From contig QJYE01000127.1 of assembly GCA_003235785.1 (NCBI GenBank), forward strand, positions 1-6,464: a stretch of DNA of 6,464 bases. The letters are read 5' to 3'. Within the stretch, counting starts at the first letter, position 1. Each line of letters opens with the position of its first letter. A program made the translations under genes and the position numbers. This DNA comes from Nitrospirota bacterium. Its GTDB lineage: Bacteria > Nitrospirota > Nitrospiria > Nitrospirales > UBA8639. This document shows, piece by piece, positions 1 to 5,477 of this stretch. The notes below the pieces were generated by a model. That model saw nothing but the letters and a program-made list of their open reading frames with translations, made no database searches and was not told the DNA's origin.

Positions 1-113
1 TACCGAAACATGTAAAAAAAGTCTAAGCCCTGGGCATCCATCAGCAAATAATCCAACCCTATAAAGTATGCCAAACAAACCGCGATGGAAACACCAACAT
101 AAACAATAGTCAT
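1..113 (-). CDS. Small membrane protein, 3' end beyond the left window edge
   Basis: The reading frame opens at ATG 113-111 and stays open for 37 codons to the window edge, so the C-terminus is missing. The start is well supported by the strongest Shine-Dalgarno sequence in the window (AAGGAGGAG, 118-126) at normal spacing. Residues 2-24 form one hydrophobic helix (starting MTIVYVGVSIAV). A short polar stretch with Asp and Gln follows (about 25-31), then an aromatic-rich end (Phe-Phe-Tyr-Met-Phe), possibly the start of a second helix. It lies 63 bp after the 43-residue gene on the same strand and is probably co-transcribed with it. I do not recognise the family. A small accessory subunit of a respiratory complex is one possibility, but nothing here proves it. 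Confidence 0.6.
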   Translation of the reverse strand, partial: MTIVYVGVSIAVCLAYFIGLDYLLMDAQGLDFFYMFR

Positions 114-117
114 TTCA

Positions 118-126
118 CTCCTCCTT
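118..126 (-). promoter_or_regulatory. Strong Shine-Dalgarno of the left-edge small gene
   Basis: Read on the minus strand the sequence is AAGGAGGAG, a near-complete anti-16S match, 4 nt upstream of ATG 113. It is the main reason to accept this tiny frame as a real gene. Confidence 0.65.
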
Positions 127-144
127 CAGTCTTATTAGAAATTT

Positions 145-156
145 AAAAGATCTTTT
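145..156. repeat. Perfect 12-bp palindrome AAAAGATCTTTT
   Basis: This perfect inverted repeat lies in the 63-bp gap between two small minus-strand genes. On the plus strand it is followed by two more T. The stem would be A/T-rich with only two G-C pairs, which is too weak for a convincing intrinsic terminator. It could be a protein-binding site or chance in AT-rich DNA. Confidence 0.2.
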
Positions 157-176
157 TTGATGGAAGGACATGAAAA

Positions 177-308
177 TCAACAGGGACATTGAATGCCGGC
201 AAACCAATAAAAAAACCACATGCTGACGGCACAAGTCACGTAAAAGATTGCCTTCCCAATTTGAGTCTCTATTCTTGTAGCTTCTCGTACTGGTCCTGCC
301 TCAGCCAT
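177..308 (-). CDS. Small single-helix membrane protein (43 aa) ending in Cys-Pro-Cys
   Basis: This is a complete 43-codon frame, ATG at 308-306 and TGA at 179-177. An AAGGGGTGA ribosome binding site at 315-323 supports the start. The N-terminal ~19 residues are polar and charged (MAEAGPVREATRIETQIGK). Residues 20-39 form one aromatic-rich helix (containing SMWFFYWFAG), and the chain ends in Gln-Cys-Pro-Cys. Together with Cys26 in the helix that makes three cysteines in 43 residues. By the positive-inside rule the start would be cytoplasmic and the CPC end at the outer face, but this is weak because the N-terminal charges are mixed. The family is unrecognised. Its position next to another small membrane gene suggests small subunits of one complex (inference). 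Confidence 0.6.
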   Translation of the reverse strand: MAEAGPVREATRIETQIGKAIFYVTCAVSMWFFYWFAGIQCPC

Positions 309-433
309 TTTCCATCACCCCTTGGTTAATAAACGTTTCTATTTAGATAGATACACTTAAAATATTTCATTGACAGATTCTAAAAATTCATGTTATTCCA
401 TCTTTATTGCTTGACTAACACGAGGAAAACCCC
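309..433. promoter_or_regulatory. AT-rich divergent intergenic region with a candidate plus-strand promoter
   Basis: This 125-bp AT-rich spacer separates the 43-residue gene (leftward) from the 34-residue gene (rightward). A perfect TTGACA lies at 370-375 on the plus strand. The hexamer 18 bp later (TATTCC, 394-399) is only a 3/6 match to TATAAT, so the promoter is tentative. An 8-bp palindrome AAACGTTT sits at 331-338. I found no convincing -35/-10 pair for the leftward direction by eye. I see no terminator for the long leftward operon in this stretch, so read-through into the small minus-strand genes is possible. Confidence 0.3.
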
Positions 434-538
434 ATGCGTTCCAATGCAAAAGTGTTCGACATTATAGTTTTGGCCGGAATGGTTGTCAATATTCTGCTTG
501 CTGTGTTTCTCATCCTCTACTATTTCGATTTCCTTTAA
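434..538 (+). CDS. Single-helix membrane micro-protein (34 aa), unrecognised family
   Basis: This is a complete frame from ATG 434 to TAA 536-538, preceded by GAGG (422-425) eight bases upstream, a good ribosome binding site. The product starts with a short polar, net-positive head (MRSNAKVFD). A continuous hydrophobic helix follows to about residue 28, and an aromatic end (Tyr-Tyr-Phe-Asp-Phe-Leu) closes the chain, the layout of a typical bacterial single-pass micro-protein. It is the only plus-strand gene I accept. Its last 29 bases overlap the end of the FGE-fold gene on the other strand, and any leftward transcript that runs on would be antisense to it. I infer a small subunit or regulator of a membrane complex. 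Chance hydrophobicity cannot be excluded at this length. Confidence 0.5.
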   Translation: MRSNAKVFDIIVLAGMVVNILLAVFLILYYFDFL

Positions 539-1442
539 CCTCTGAGGATTTTTCAGGAAGCAAAGCATCAGTTTCGTTGAGACGATTTGACTGCGCACAC
601 CTAAACCCAATAGTTTCATCTCTGAAATCCGGAACGATAAAACTCCGGTTGGTAATTCTCAAGTCAACGCCTCGGCTCGTATACCCGCCGCCACGCATTG
701 TCTTGTACGTTGAAACTGGCTTCGGACGTTCTATCTCTGGATTTTGGCTTCTTTCATAGGCATCCTCGATATACCAATCATCCACCCACTCCATGACATT
801 GCCTGCCCCGTCATAGACACCATACATACTTTTATCTTTCGGGAATGTCCCTACAGGTGCGGTGACCTTATAGCCATCGGCATCCCCATCAAAGTTAGCA
901 GGAAACCCCTCCAGTCCTTCACCCCATGGCCACGTTCGCCCATCTGAGCCCCGTACAGCTTTTTCCCATTCCCGCTCCGTAGGAAGTCGCTTTCCTTTCC
1001 ACTCACAATATGCAAGGGAATCACTCCACGACACATAGGTCACCGGTTGATTCAACCCACGAAGCGCTTCGAGCTGTCTGGCATATCGTGAGGGCGGACC
1101 AGGTTGCCTATGCCCTGTCTTTTCAACAAACTCCATATATTGTTGGTACGTCACTTCATACCGGTCAATCCAATAGGAATCCAATGTCGAGACATGTTGC
1201 GGTTTTTCATTGTAACCCCCATCGTTACTCCCAAGAATAAATTCCCCAGCGGGGACTTCAACCATCCTGTCCTCCAATGGATCAATAGCCTGTTGAGTTT
1301 TGACGGAAGAAAGCGTGGGATGACTAAGCGGCGTGGCAGGCTCTTCGACCGGAAGAGGAGGACCCTTCAAGATCCCCATGATAGGCAAACTACTCATCAC
1401 CAGAACGGCAATGAGAAAAATGACTTTAAAGCGAGTATCCAT
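510..1442 (-). CDS. Secreted or anchored FGE-fold (SUMF1-like) protein, second of a tandem pair
   Basis: This 310-residue protein has an N-terminal hydrophobic segment (about residues 5-24: signal peptide or anchor) and a Pro-rich linker (about 28-55). An FGE-sulfatase/SUMF1 (C-type-lectin-like) domain follows at about 58-283. Family hallmarks are MVEVPAGEF (60-68), a D-R-Y-EVT block (93-98), KRLPTEREWEKAVRG (151-165), WPWGE (171-175), YGVYDGAGNVMEWV (207-220), MRGGGY (249-254) and the closing IGFRCA (278-283). True formylglycine-generating enzymes have two active-site cysteines just after the RGGS block. Here that stretch (TSRGVDLRITNR) has none, so sulfatase activation is unlikely and no sulfatase gene is nearby. 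The start is preceded by AAAGG. The gene lies 77 bp after its paralogue. A 27-residue polar tail overlaps the convergent 34-residue gene. A structural or ligand-binding role at the periplasmic side is inference. Confidence 0.88.
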   Translation of the reverse strand: MDTRFKVIFLIAVLVMSSLPIMGILKGPPLPVEEPATPLSHPTLSSVKTQQAIDPLEDRMVEVPAGEFILGSNDGGYNEKPQHVSTLDSYWIDRYEVTYQQYMEFVEKTGHRQPGPPSRYARQLEALRGLNQPVTYVSWSDSLAYCEWKGKRLPTEREWEKAVRGSDGRTWPWGEGLEGFPANFDGDADGYKVTAPVGTFPKDKSMYGVYDGAGNVMEWVDDWYIEDAYERSQNPEIERPKPVSTYKTMRGGGYTSRGVDLRITNRSFIVPDFRDETIGFRCAQSNRLNETDALLPEKSSEVKGNRNSRG

Positions 1443-1519
1443 TCGATGCCTTTACCAAGAAGAATAACTGCCAATTCCGCGCATACAACCACCGCCATGG
1501 CAAAGGGCAAGAAAAAGGC

Positions 1520-2446
1520 TTAAGTTGATGGGGCCCCTTCGGACGGAGGATCTTTTGCACAACGAATCCCTACCGTCGCATCGGTTCGCCACATTTTGGC
1601 CGAAAACCGTTTAGTCACCCGGGCACCCAACCGCGACTCACGCCACGACCCGCCACGAATCACCTTAAAAACCTCATCAGTTTTAGGGCCAGGGGGATCA
1701 CGATACGGCGTCTGCTGATAATAATCCGCAGTATAATCATCCAGCACCCATTCAGCGACATTGCCTGTGGCATCATACAGCCCAAACGGGCTTCGCCCGG
1801 CTTCAAATGATCCTACCGGCGCCAAGTACTGAAACCCATCCTCTACTCCATCGACATTGGCAAATTGATGGTCGAATTTCTCCCCCCAGGGATAGCGCCG
1901 TTTGCCTTCACCTCGAGCGGCCTTTTCCCATTCGGCCTCCGTTGGCAGACGCTTACCCGCCCACCGACAATATCCAAAGGCATCGTTCCAGGTCACACCC
2001 ACGACAGGATAATCAGGGCTGATCAACTTTTCGATTTTATCTTCAAACACCGGCACCTTCGGCGCTTCTCGTTTGGTCATCTTTACATAGCGCTCATAAT
2101 CACCTTGAGTAACTTCTTTCAAATCTATATAAAACGTTTGAAGATAAACGGGGTGAGGTGGCCCCTCATCCGGATCACCATCCCCAATTCCCATGGTAAA
2201 CGGCCCTTCAGGGACCTCTACCATTTCCCGACCATCATCCCCGGTCAAGGTCTTATACATGGAAAAATCCTGCGTCGTCGTCACCAACGGCTGAAATGCA
2301 CGCGCCTTGATACCCCGCTTGGCCAACATCGCTTCTACGTCCCGTTTATTCTTAGAGGTCTCATACACAAACAGCACCATCATCCCAATGAACGAGGCAA
2401 AGACAAAAATAATCGACCCAATGAGGACTCTACTACTCTTCTCCAT
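1520..2446 (-). CDS. Membrane-anchored FGE-fold (SUMF1-like) protein, first of a tandem pair
   Basis: This 308-residue protein has one N-terminal transmembrane helix (about residues 7-28) preceded by MEKSSR and followed by a basic, charged stretch (SKNKRDVEAMLAKRG). The FGE-sulfatase/SUMF1 domain spans about 73-297. Visible hallmarks are MVEVPEGPFTMG (75-86), YIDLKEVTQGDYERY (106-120), VGVTWNDAFGYCRWAGKRLP (149-168), TEAEWEKAARG (169-179), YPWGE (185-189), FGLYDATGNVAEWV (221-234), IRGGSW (263-268) and VGIRCA (292-297). The catalytic cysteine pair of genuine FGE, expected directly after RGGSW, is absent (RESRLGARVTKR). It is therefore a non-catalytic or differently acting member. Block-by-block similarity to the next gene downstream (AEWEKAARG versus REWEKAVRG) indicates an old tandem duplication. 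An AAGGGG lies about 13 nt before the ATG, a longer spacing than usual. The gene follows the glycine-rich membrane gene by 57 bp. Confidence 0.88.
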   Translation of the reverse strand: MEKSSRVLIGSIIFVFASFIGMMVLFVYETSKNKRDVEAMLAKRGIKARAFQPLVTTTQDFSMYKTLTGDDGREMVEVPEGPFTMGIGDGDPDEGPPHPVYLQTFYIDLKEVTQGDYERYVKMTKREAPKVPVFEDKIEKLISPDYPVVGVTWNDAFGYCRWAGKRLPTEAEWEKAARGEGKRRYPWGEKFDHQFANVDGVEDGFQYLAPVGSFEAGRSPFGLYDATGNVAEWVLDDYTADYYQQTPYRDPPGPKTDEVFKVIRGGSWRESRLGARVTKRFSAKMWRTDATVGIRCAKDPPSEGAPST

Positions 2447-2503
2447 CGGATTACTTTACCCCTTCACTCAATTTCAACATCGCTCGTACAACGTGATCCA
2501 TGC

Positions 2504-2875
2504 TCATGATTGAGGAGGAGTCGATGACTCCACCGAAGGAGTCGACAGAGAGTCCTTTCGTTGTTGTAACAAATCTAACAACATCGAAATCCAGACACCC
2601 AAAAATCCACCCATCGCTGCCCCTGAAGACGCCCCAACCGTTATCGTCTCAACACCACCCAAATACCAAGCCAGCAATCCCCCCAAGAGAGTCCCGACAA
2701 AGAGACTCAAAAAGAATCGTCGACCCCCGAAACATCCCACGCCAGCCCCTAACAACGCACCCACCACCAGCGCTGCGGGGAGAAACCCCACCCCCATCGA
2801 CAAGCCAACAAGTACCCCCACTCCACCTAAAACCAGGGCCCCGAACACCACATCAAAAAATTTTGATCCAGCCAT
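2504..2875 (-). CDS. Small glycine-rich multi-helix membrane protein
   Basis: This is a 123-residue protein of unrecognised family. Residues about 7-103 are almost entirely hydrophobic and very rich in Gly and Ala (for example FGALVLGGVGVLVGLSMGVG at 11-30, and GASSGAAMGGFLG at 81-93). The GxxxG-like spacing favours tightly packed helices. I count three or four membrane segments: about 7-30, 31-49, 54-72 and 77-102. A Gly-Arg-Arg loop at 51-53 separates the second and third. The C-terminal ~20 residues are polar and Ser/Pro-rich. The ribosome binding site is weak (AAGTGA), and the gap to the upstream gene is 35 bp, so it probably depends on operon transcription. Its place between a periplasmic DUF3047 protein and anchored FGE-fold proteins suggests a scaffold or small complex subunit (inference). 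Confidence 0.75.
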   Translation of the reverse strand: MAGSKFFDVVFGALVLGGVGVLVGLSMGVGFLPAALVVGALLGAGVGCFGGRRFFLSLFVGTLLGGLLAWYLGGVETITVGASSGAAMGGFLGVWISMLLDLLQQRKDSLSTPSVESSTPPQS

Positions 2876-2910
2876 CTAATCATTCACTTACGGTAATATT
2901 GGGATACACC

Positions 2911-3615
2911 CTACTCAGCTTCAACTCGAAGGGACCCAAAATCAACTTCAACTCCTGAACCACCTAACAAGGAAATGCCCCAAGCCTGTGCTGCAGGCTC
3001 ATGATTATGAATCTTCAAAAAATCTTCATAAACATTCACCCGTTCTTCCACCCACTCACCCAGAGGCGCGGCTCCACTTCGAACGACAATTTCAGTAGAA
3101 CTAAACATCCCACCTTCTTTAATCGTTCCCACCGGCAACTTGGCACTCCACACATACTTGGTATTCACTGGAATAAACATCATATCCGTGTCTAGCGACG
3201 GATAAATGGCCGCAAGAAATTCTTCTCCCTCCGGCACTGACTGAAGCCGCCAACGCCAAACCAGCACAGGATGCTTCCGGGGATCCCATGTCATCTGCTT
3301 CGTATAGACCCGTTGACTCGCATTCTTCGCCCGAAGAAAGGCCACGCCTTCCTCCTCATGAATCATATACGTTTCATGAGCGGTCACGACACTTCGTTGC
3401 GCGCCCCAGCCCTGTGGAAACCCCCGTTCATCCGGATGTCGAAAATCCTCAATCACAACGGAAGCTGAAGATTGTTGGCTCCCAGATTCTTCTGCGCATA
3501 CCACACCAAGGTCATATGCACCCATGGCTAACAGCAACCAACCTAGAAAGAAATACATCGGACAACCCTTCACACCATTATTACTTTTGCGTTGTGCCTT
3601 GAAAACGACAGTCAT
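2911..3615 (-). CDS. DUF3047-family secreted protein
   Basis: This 234-residue protein begins with a basic n-region and a hydrophobic segment (about residues 20-39). A signal-peptidase-like site, Val-Cys-Ala before Glu-Glu, falls at about residue 41, so the mature protein should be periplasmic. The body matches the DUF3047 pattern as I know it: FPQGW (66-70), FLRAKNAS (93-100), HPVLVWRWRL (115-124), KYVWSAKLPVG (153-163), a V-x-SG segment (177-181), W-V-x-ERVNVYEDF (188-199) and a closing acidic beta-rich stretch. The usual aspartate-rich DDYAARVYV-like motif after the WRW block is altered here to EEFLAAIYPS. The family function is unknown. The ATG overlaps the upstream stop codon (ATGA, 3612-3615) and has AGAGGA at good spacing. 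An alternative start at Met20 (3558) would give a shorter, equally plausible signal peptide. The overlap implies translation coupled to the bd-like gene. Confidence 0.82.
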   Translation of the reverse strand: MTVVFKAQRKSNNGVKGCPMYFFLGWLLLAMGAYDLGVVCAEESGSQQSSASVVIEDFRHPDERGFPQGWGAQRSVVTAHETYMIHEEEGVAFLRAKNASQRVYTKQMTWDPRKHPVLVWRWRLQSVPEGEEFLAAIYPSLDTDMMFIPVNTKYVWSAKLPVGTIKEGGMFSSTEIVVRSGAAPLGEWVEERVNVYEDFLKIHNHEPAAQAWGISLLGGSGVEVDFGSLRVEAE

Positions 3616-5474
3616 GCTGATTCCTCTTGTGAAAGAACTTGAACAACTGGAGCAGATCGAGCAGACTGAGCCGTTCGTTGCTCACTCACTCGATGATCCC
3701 ACTGGCTCAACCAAAAAACGAAAAAGACCGCTGCCCAAAACGTCAGCATGTTAATCGTCACCATCTTTGCGGAAAACCCCAGCGACGGGGTAAAAGCCCA
3801 TGGAGACTGATCTTGCATCAACTCATGAATATGCCATTCCAACCGACCCGCCGATCGAATATACCCCATCAGCCCCATTACCCAAGAAAAGGCGGCCGCA
3901 ACAACAAGCAACGCGACCATTCCACGGGGAGTAATCTTCCCCCATTGAACAGGGCCAAGGACTTTTGATCCGCGTAGCAACAAGCGATTAAGAAAGAGTC
4001 CGCCAATCACCACCGTCGCAGTCGTGACCCCCTGAGGCGAAGACAAACCTACTCGCACATTAGCCGGGATATAGAACCCATAAATGGCCAACCACACAAT
4101 ATTCCCAATCCCTAGGAGAAACAACAGACCAAGAAAAATATTTCCCCAGGAAGCCCAAGACACCGTCACCATTCGATTGGCTCGGCGATAGAGAATAAAG
4201 CTCAACGCGGTCAAACAAATCATGACATTAATGGCCCCGTTTTTGGCCGACATCACACCGAATTGCCCGATAACCGGGTGCTGTGCAGCCCCCATGGCCT
4301 TCATCTCACTCGCACTCGTCGCTAACGTATGCGGCGTAAACCACACGAGAAAGCATGCCATGAGCCCAAAGATAATCGCTTTAAAGTACGGATGAAAACG
4401 GTCACCGGCCTGAAGGCGGGCTAAGGATTGCCAAACATAATAATTAATCCCTAAAAATAAGACGCCAACGGTAATGGCCTGAAGGACAAACAGCCAGGAC
4501 AACATTCCCCCCATCATCGTCACACCCATATATTGCCTGAATTCAAAAACCGCCCGCATCAACCAATATCCCGCAAGCGGCATAGGCAACAGTGCGCAGA
4601 CCATCACCACCAGAAACACATACCCCACCCAGTCGTAATACGCGCGATCTTCTGCAGTCTTGGCCATAAAAAAGCGATAGGTGGCATAGGCCACGACCAC
4701 CGCTCCACCCGACATAATATCTGCCAAAAATCGATGCGCATTGAGAGGGTTCCATAAAGGCGAATGGAGTAGATGCCAGACATTTCCCAAGAAATGGCCA
4801 TCAGCATCGACCCCAGATGGGGCCATCATAAATGAAGCCCAGGCATTGGCGGATACGAGAAGAAGCACCCCAGTCGCATTCACTAACACCCCGATGGACA
4901 TATGAAGCCACTTGGCAGTCGGAGCCTTTAAACGCTCCCAGGTGTAATAATAGAGCGCGAGAAAAAATGCTTCGGCCACAAACACCAATGCATATACTGG
5001 CATCAAGGATTTAAAGGTTTCCCCCATATAATGCATAAACCCTGGATAGAGGGTGATAAACAAACCCAACATCACCGAGCCCAGTACGGCCGTAATCGAA
5101 AGCGACAGCAAGCCCACCCGTAAAATGTCATGGGCTAACCCATCGAACTGTTGCCGCGCAATCTCCTGCTTTCGAGTAACCCCCAAAAATTCAAGAAGAA
5201 GACTAAATAGCGGGAGGGCTAAGACAAAACCGCCAAAATATGTATGCTGCTGCGTCACAAACCAGACCACTAACCGGTTATTCACAAAGGGAATCGTAGA
5301 GTAACTCCGAGGACTTTCTGAGGCAGCCGGGCCAACAATAAACCCAGGGACTTGATAGAAAATATCCTGGCCTTCCTGAGCCATGACATGAGGGACAGGC
5401 TCTGTAGCCAAAGAACCCCCCACCAAAATGAGAAGGAGAACTAGAAGTGAGAGAAATACTATGCGTTTCAGCAT
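3612..5474 (-). CDS. Cytochrome bd-like oxidase subunit I (CydA-like) with extra transmembrane helices
   Basis: This 620-residue integral membrane protein has an N-terminal signal-like segment (5-23), then about 13 helices: roughly 66-97, 120-145, 157-178, 190-217, 246-270, 280-305, 318-346, 363-384, 411-430, 441-468, 481-500, 518-538 and 571-592. By-eye alignment to E. coli CydA gives H77 for H19 (heme ligand), E168 for E107, the ANAW block (209-212) for ANGW, H247 for H186 and FEFR (R313) for FAFR (R391). M316 is near M393 but shifted by one residue. The GRQPW motif appears as GRLEW (543-547). E99 aligns with V160, and E445 with S541. The long Q-loop between H186 and M393 is missing (69 residues against about 207), while about 170 extra residues separate M316 from GRLEW. 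Nitrospira genomes are known for families of divergent bd-like oxidases. Electron donor and O2 reduction are inferred, not shown. It starts 3 bp after the upstream gene and shares ATGA with the next one. No CydB is seen nearby. Confidence 0.85.
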   Translation of the reverse strand: MLKRIVFLSLLVLLLILVGGSLATEPVPHVMAQEGQDIFYQVPGFIVGPAASESPRSYSTIPFVNNRLVVWFVTQQHTYFGGFVLALPLFSLLLEFLGVTRKQEIARQQFDGLAHDILRVGLLSLSITAVLGSVMLGLFITLYPGFMHYMGETFKSLMPVYALVFVAEAFFLALYYYTWERLKAPTAKWLHMSIGVLVNATGVLLLVSANAWASFMMAPSGVDADGHFLGNVWHLLHSPLWNPLNAHRFLADIMSGGAVVVAYATYRFFMAKTAEDRAYYDWVGYVFLVVMVCALLPMPLAGYWLMRAVFEFRQYMGVTMMGGMLSWLFVLQAITVGVLFLGINYYVWQSLARLQAGDRFHPYFKAIIFGLMACFLVWFTPHTLATSASEMKAMGAAQHPVIGQFGVMSAKNGAINVMICLTALSFILYRRANRMVTVSWASWGNIFLGLLFLLGIGNIVWLAIYGFYIPANVRVGLSSPQGVTTATVVIGGLFLNRLLLRGSKVLGPVQWGKITPRGMVALLVVAAAFSWVMGLMGYIRSAGRLEWHIHELMQDQSPWAFTPSLGFSAKMVTINMLTFWAAVFFVFWLSQWDHRVSEQRTAQSARSAPVVQVLSQEESA

Positions 5475-5477
5475 GAA

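Noticed and set aside
140..160. AAAAGATCTTTTTT as an intrinsic terminator
   Set aside because: The inverted repeat has only two G-C pairs and no loop, so it would not form a stable terminator hairpin.
1397..1498. 33-codon hydrophobic minus-strand frame in the 77-bp gap, overlapping the start of the second FGE-fold gene
   Set aside because: The product looks like a membrane helix, but the bases upstream of its ATG are pyrimidine-rich with no ribosome binding site. The overlap part is probably hydrophobic only because the other frame encodes a signal segment.
1104..1523. Plus-strand open frame (139 codons) opposite the start of the second FGE-fold gene
   Set aside because: It is a shadow of a well-supported gene. 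Its product is basic and shows no fold or start signal.
510..2446. FGE-fold pair as sulfatase-activating enzymes
   Set aside because: The active-site cysteines are absent from both and no sulfatase gene is in view.
510..2446. FGE-fold (C-type-lectin-like) genes as targets of a diversity-generating retroelement
   Set aside because: There is no reverse transcriptase, no template repeat and no near-identical repeat copy in the window.
1865..2509. Long plus-strand open frame (214 codons) opposite the first FGE-fold gene
   Set aside because: It is fully antisense to a gene with clear family motifs. Its product is rich in His, Arg, Pro and Ile in a pattern typical of a reversed coding frame, with no domain and no convincing ribosome binding site.
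2500..2958. Plus-strand open frame (152 codons) across the Gly-rich membrane gene
   Set aside because: The product is low-complexity Pro/Ser/Thr/His, as expected from the antisense of Gly- and Ala-rich codons. It has no recognisable domain.
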